Positions 6,629-8,013 of a stretch of 8,013 bases of DNA are shown here, piece by piece. The stretch comes from Actinomycetota bacterium. Its GTDB lineage: Bacteria > Actinomycetota > Actinomycetes > Streptosporangiales > Streptosporangiaceae. The translations under genes were made by a program, and so were the position numbers. A model generated the notes under the pieces. That model saw only the letters and a program-made list of their open reading frames with translations. It made no database searches and was not told the DNA's origin. The stretch's first letter is position 1; every line of letters begins with the position of its first letter. Location: NCBI GenBank assembly GCA_003168295.1, contig PMST01000686.1:1-8013 (forward strand). The letters run 5' to 3'.

Positions 6629-6816
6629 CGCCGGTCCTCCCGCGTCTCCGTCTTCCCGCCAGGAAGGTTAATGAACATCCCGGCTACGAAGATCACCACT
6701 ACCAGGATCATCTCGATGACATTGGCGACCTTAAGGAAGAACCAGCTGAAGGTGAAGGCGTGATAGCCGCCGTTCCCCACCAGGTCGAACACCGGGCCCC
6801 ACAACTGTTGGATCAT
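6625..6816 (-). CDS. Small single-helix membrane protein, putative small subunit of the cytochrome complex
   Basis: Not recognised as a named family. The ATG at 6816 has GGAAGG 9 bases upstream and gives 63 residues; a longer reading from 6858 has no better support. The N-terminal part is amphipathic and aromatic (MIQQLWGPVFDLVGNGGYHAFTF begins it), followed by one clear membrane helix (about 27-49, with VIEMILVVVIFVAGMFI) and a short charged C-terminus (KTETREDRR). The size and single helix recall the small subunits of b6f and bc complexes, such as PetG/L/M/N, but no sequence match is claimed. It is the first gene of the operon, 46 bases before the cytochrome b6-like gene, so a structural or assembly role in the same complex is the simplest inference. 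Confidence 0.65.
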   Translation of the reverse strand: MIQQLWGPVFDLVGNGGYHAFTFSWFFLKVANVIEMILVVVIFVAGMFINLPGGKTETREDRR

Positions 6817-6911
6817 TATGCACGCCCTTCCGATCGACCGATCCAGAGCTGCCCACACTGATTACCGTGCAATGACCGCGTTCATCATCCACCCAGAAGA
6901 CGTTTCGCCGC

Positions 6912-6929
6912 ATCATCCGTCAGGATGAT
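6912..6929. promoter_or_regulatory. Inverted repeat overlapping the putative cytochrome promoter (possible operator)
   Basis: ATCATCC and GGATGAT form a perfect 7-bp inverted repeat with a 4-base centre (GTCA). It covers the last five bases of the proposed -10 and the predicted start of transcription, a classic repressor position. A third copy of ATCATCC occurs at 6884-6890. The regulator is unknown; as RNA it could also form a small hairpin near the 5' end. Confidence 0.35.
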
Positions 6930-6953
6930 TTCTTCGAAATGAAACACTGACAA
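6925..6953 (-). promoter_or_regulatory. Putative promoter of the cytochrome operon
   Basis: TTGTCA (6953-6948, five of six consensus bases) and AATCAT (6930-6925, four of six) are separated by 17 bases on the minus strand, in an AT-richer patch upstream of the first operon gene. Transcription would start near 6918, leaving a leader of about 100 bases. This is inferred from sequence only. Confidence 0.4.
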
Positions 6954-7060
6954 TTTGATCCGGTCAGCCGGGTGTTCCCGGGCATCAGCCTGGCCCTGAG
7001 CAGGGACCCGCGGACCGGGCCGCACCCGGCCCGGGGCGACCGCGCCCGGTCGTGAGGTAA

Positions 7061-7243
7061 ACCTACGGCCCGGTCGTTGCGCCGAAGGCGCTGGTCGCGG
7101 CTGTCGCCGGCGCGCTGAAGTCAATGATGGGCCCCGTCGAGCGGATCGCGCTGCTGTTCGGCTGGCCCGCGCCCGGCCTGGGCGCGCAGGCCAGCGAGAC
7201 AATCGATTACATCAACAGCGAGCTGAAGCGGATACGACCGTAG
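7061..7243 (+). pseudogene. Possible C-terminal remnant of an unidentified gene
   Basis: Sixty plus-strand codons are open after a TAA at 7058, with strong G/C third positions and a natural-looking protein ending: TYGPVVAPKALVAAVAG, then LLFGWPAPGLGAQASETIDY and SELKRIRP before TAG. No usual start codon occurs before ATG 7124, and no Shine-Dalgarno precedes that, so an intact gene would be only 39 residues. The codon bias looks like the end of a longer gene whose beginning was deleted or frameshifted. The family was not recognised. Confidence 0.3.
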
Positions 7244-7557
7244 CCGTACGTACGCGCGGTCCGTCAGAGCGTGAAGGTCGCTTCGATCACCAGCCGACGT
7301 GCCGAGCTGGCTGGACGGTGAGAGGATTTGGTCCAGTCCGCTATAGACCCCAAAAACACTCCCTTGAGCCCAAAATCCTCCCCGGTAAACGGGTACCGGG
7401 CACGAAGGAGCGAGTCGCCTGCGCCGGGAGGGATTACCGATACCCTAGTGGCCTCGCCAGCACTCGCCTGGTGCGACGGAGTCGGACTCCGCGGTAAACC
7501 GGGTGCGCCCCAGTGCACCGGATCCACCGCCATGCTGCCGCCAAGCTCGGATCCTTT
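7244..7557. other. Intergenic region with several hairpins, no gene seen
   Basis: No supported reading frame on either strand. It contains the palindrome CGTACGTACG (7245-7254), the hairpins at 7381-7519 and two GGATCC sites near the end (7520-7525 and 7549-7554). It lies downstream of the methyltransferase gene, so some of the hairpins may end its transcript. Confidence 0.45.
7381..7519. repeat. Cluster of three inverted repeats and a repeated CGGTAAAC motif
   Basis: CCCGGTA/TACCGGG with a 6-base loop (7381-7400), CGGAGTC/GACTCCG around a single G (7477-7491), and GGTGC/GCACC with an 8-base loop (7502-7519). CGGTAAAC followed by GGGT occurs twice (7383-7394 and 7492-7504, the second with one extra C). 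Function unknown; candidates are transcription termination of the gene to the right or a protein-binding site. Confidence 0.4.
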
Positions 7558-8013
7558 TTATGGGTGGGGACGGGGAGGGTCGGGGTGGGGGCGGTGGGCA
7601 GCGAACGTGAACATCCGGGTGCCTGGCTCCAGCGGGGCCGGGGTGCCGGTGAAGCGGTGCGCGGCGGCGCCCCAGCCCGCGGCCGGGTCGAACACCCAGA
7701 GCGGCTCGAAGCCGCGGGCGGCGAACCAGTCGCAGATCTGCGGCACCAGGTCCGGGGTCCAGCGGCCGCGGGTCCACACCACCGTGCCGCCGTGGGCGCA
7801 CAGCTGAGCGCAGTAACCCACCATGCGCTGCACGTTGTCGTCCGTCATGTTGCCGAACATCCCGCAGGCCAGCACCAGGTAGGCCGGCACCATCCCGGCG
7901 TACTGGTCGGTCAGCGCCGCGTCCCCGGTTACCACCTCGACCTGAGGCAGGCCCGCAGCCTGCGCCGCCCTGCGGGCCACGTCGGCGTTGCGGGAATCGA
8001 GCTCGACCAGGCG
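7558..8013 (-). CDS. Class I SAM-dependent methyltransferase (C-terminal part, cut by window edge)
   Basis: The minus-strand frame is open from the right edge to a TAA at 7558 (151 residues visible). It begins RLVELDSRNADVARRAA, where the acidic VELD end of strand 2 would contact the SAM ribose. VEVVTGDAAL (strand 3 and the adenine-contacting Asp region), YLVLACGMFGNMTDD (strand 4 region) and HGGTVVWTRGR (strand 5) follow, then a C-terminal GFEPLWVF and MFTFAAHRP typical of these enzymes. The glycine-rich motif I and the true start lie beyond the window. An internal GTG at 7980 is not the start, because homologous sequence continues upstream. The substrate cannot be told from this part. The last codons give an unusual Pro/His tail (PHPDPPRPHP) encoded opposite a G-quadruplex motif. 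Confidence 0.8.
   Translation of the reverse strand, partial: RLVELDSRNADVARRAAQAAGLPQVEVVTGDAALTDQYAGMVPAYLVLACGMFGNMTDDNVQRMVGYCAQLCAHGGTVVWTRGRWTPDLVPQICDWFAARGFEPLWVFDPAAGWGAAAHRFTGTPAPLEPGTRMFTFAAHRPHPDPPRPHP
7562..7598 (+). other. G-quadruplex motif on the plus strand
   Basis: Seven runs of three to five G separated by one to four bases: GGG, GGGG, GGGG, GGG, GGGG, GGGGG and GGG within 37 bases. This exceeds the canonical four-run pattern. It lies on the template strand of the methyltransferase gene's last codons, so a quadruplex would form in DNA rather than in that gene's mRNA. Confidence 0.7.

Noticed and set aside
5694..6671. 325-codon plus-strand reading frame
   Set aside because: Opposite the cytochrome b6-like gene; rich in His, Arg and Gly, typical of antisense to a membrane protein in GC-rich DNA.
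6885..7202. Minus-strand frame ending in a natural-looking peptide (FHFEEIILTDDAAKRLLGG)
   Set aside because: Most of it is Arg/Pro/Ala-rich antisense sequence and its end overlaps the proposed promoter. A 22-codon frame from TTG at 6954 is possible but unsupported.
7441..7530. tRNA-like appearance of palindromic sequence
   Set aside because: No T-arm GGTTCGA-type consensus and no cloverleaf could be folded; only isolated hairpins are present.
1..8013. CRISPR array, rRNA or prophage attachment site
   Set aside because: No regularly spaced direct repeats, no rRNA-like sequence and no integrase or tRNA end were seen.

Overview
The window is high-GC DNA with codons ending almost always in G or C. 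Together with an imuA'-imuB-dnaE2 operon behind an SOS box of the TCGAAC-N4-GTTCGA type, this points to an actinobacterium, probably a soil relative of the Streptosporangiales, Catenulisporales or Streptomycetales (inference). All confidently recognised genes are on the minus strand. The long plus-strand reading frames opposite them are antisense shadows.

Positions 1-3675 hold a damage-inducible mutagenesis operon, transcribed right to left. A sigma70-like promoter (TTGACT, 17 bases, GATACT) has an SOS box inside its spacer. It leads almost directly into imuA', then imuB (4-base overlap), then dnaE2 (9-base gap, cut by the left window edge just after the PDID.D palm motif). In the known mutasome, DnaE2 is the error-prone polymerase and ImuB and ImuA' are its accessory proteins. 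This ImuB appears to have lost about 50 residues of the usual N-terminal palm/fingers region.

Positions 3676-4711 are non-coding or decayed. They hold orphan hairpins, a G+T-rich tract, the C-terminal remnant of an IS4-type transposase, and a hairpin just past the end of the next operon.

Positions 4712-6953 hold a compact respiratory-type operon. Its order is a putative promoter with an inverted repeat over the -10, a 63-residue one-helix membrane protein, a cytochrome b6-like protein with four haem-ligand histidines, and a subunit IV-like protein whose two membrane segments are separated by about 260 extracytoplasmic residues and which lacks the PEWY motif. No Rieske or cytochrome c gene lies next to it. 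It resembles the membrane core of a bc/b6f complex without the usual partners and is the most unusual system in the window.

Positions 6954-8013 hold a mostly non-coding stretch with a possible gene remnant and several hairpins. The 3' part of a SAM-dependent methyltransferase gene follows; it runs off the right edge and its last codons lie opposite a strong G-quadruplex motif.
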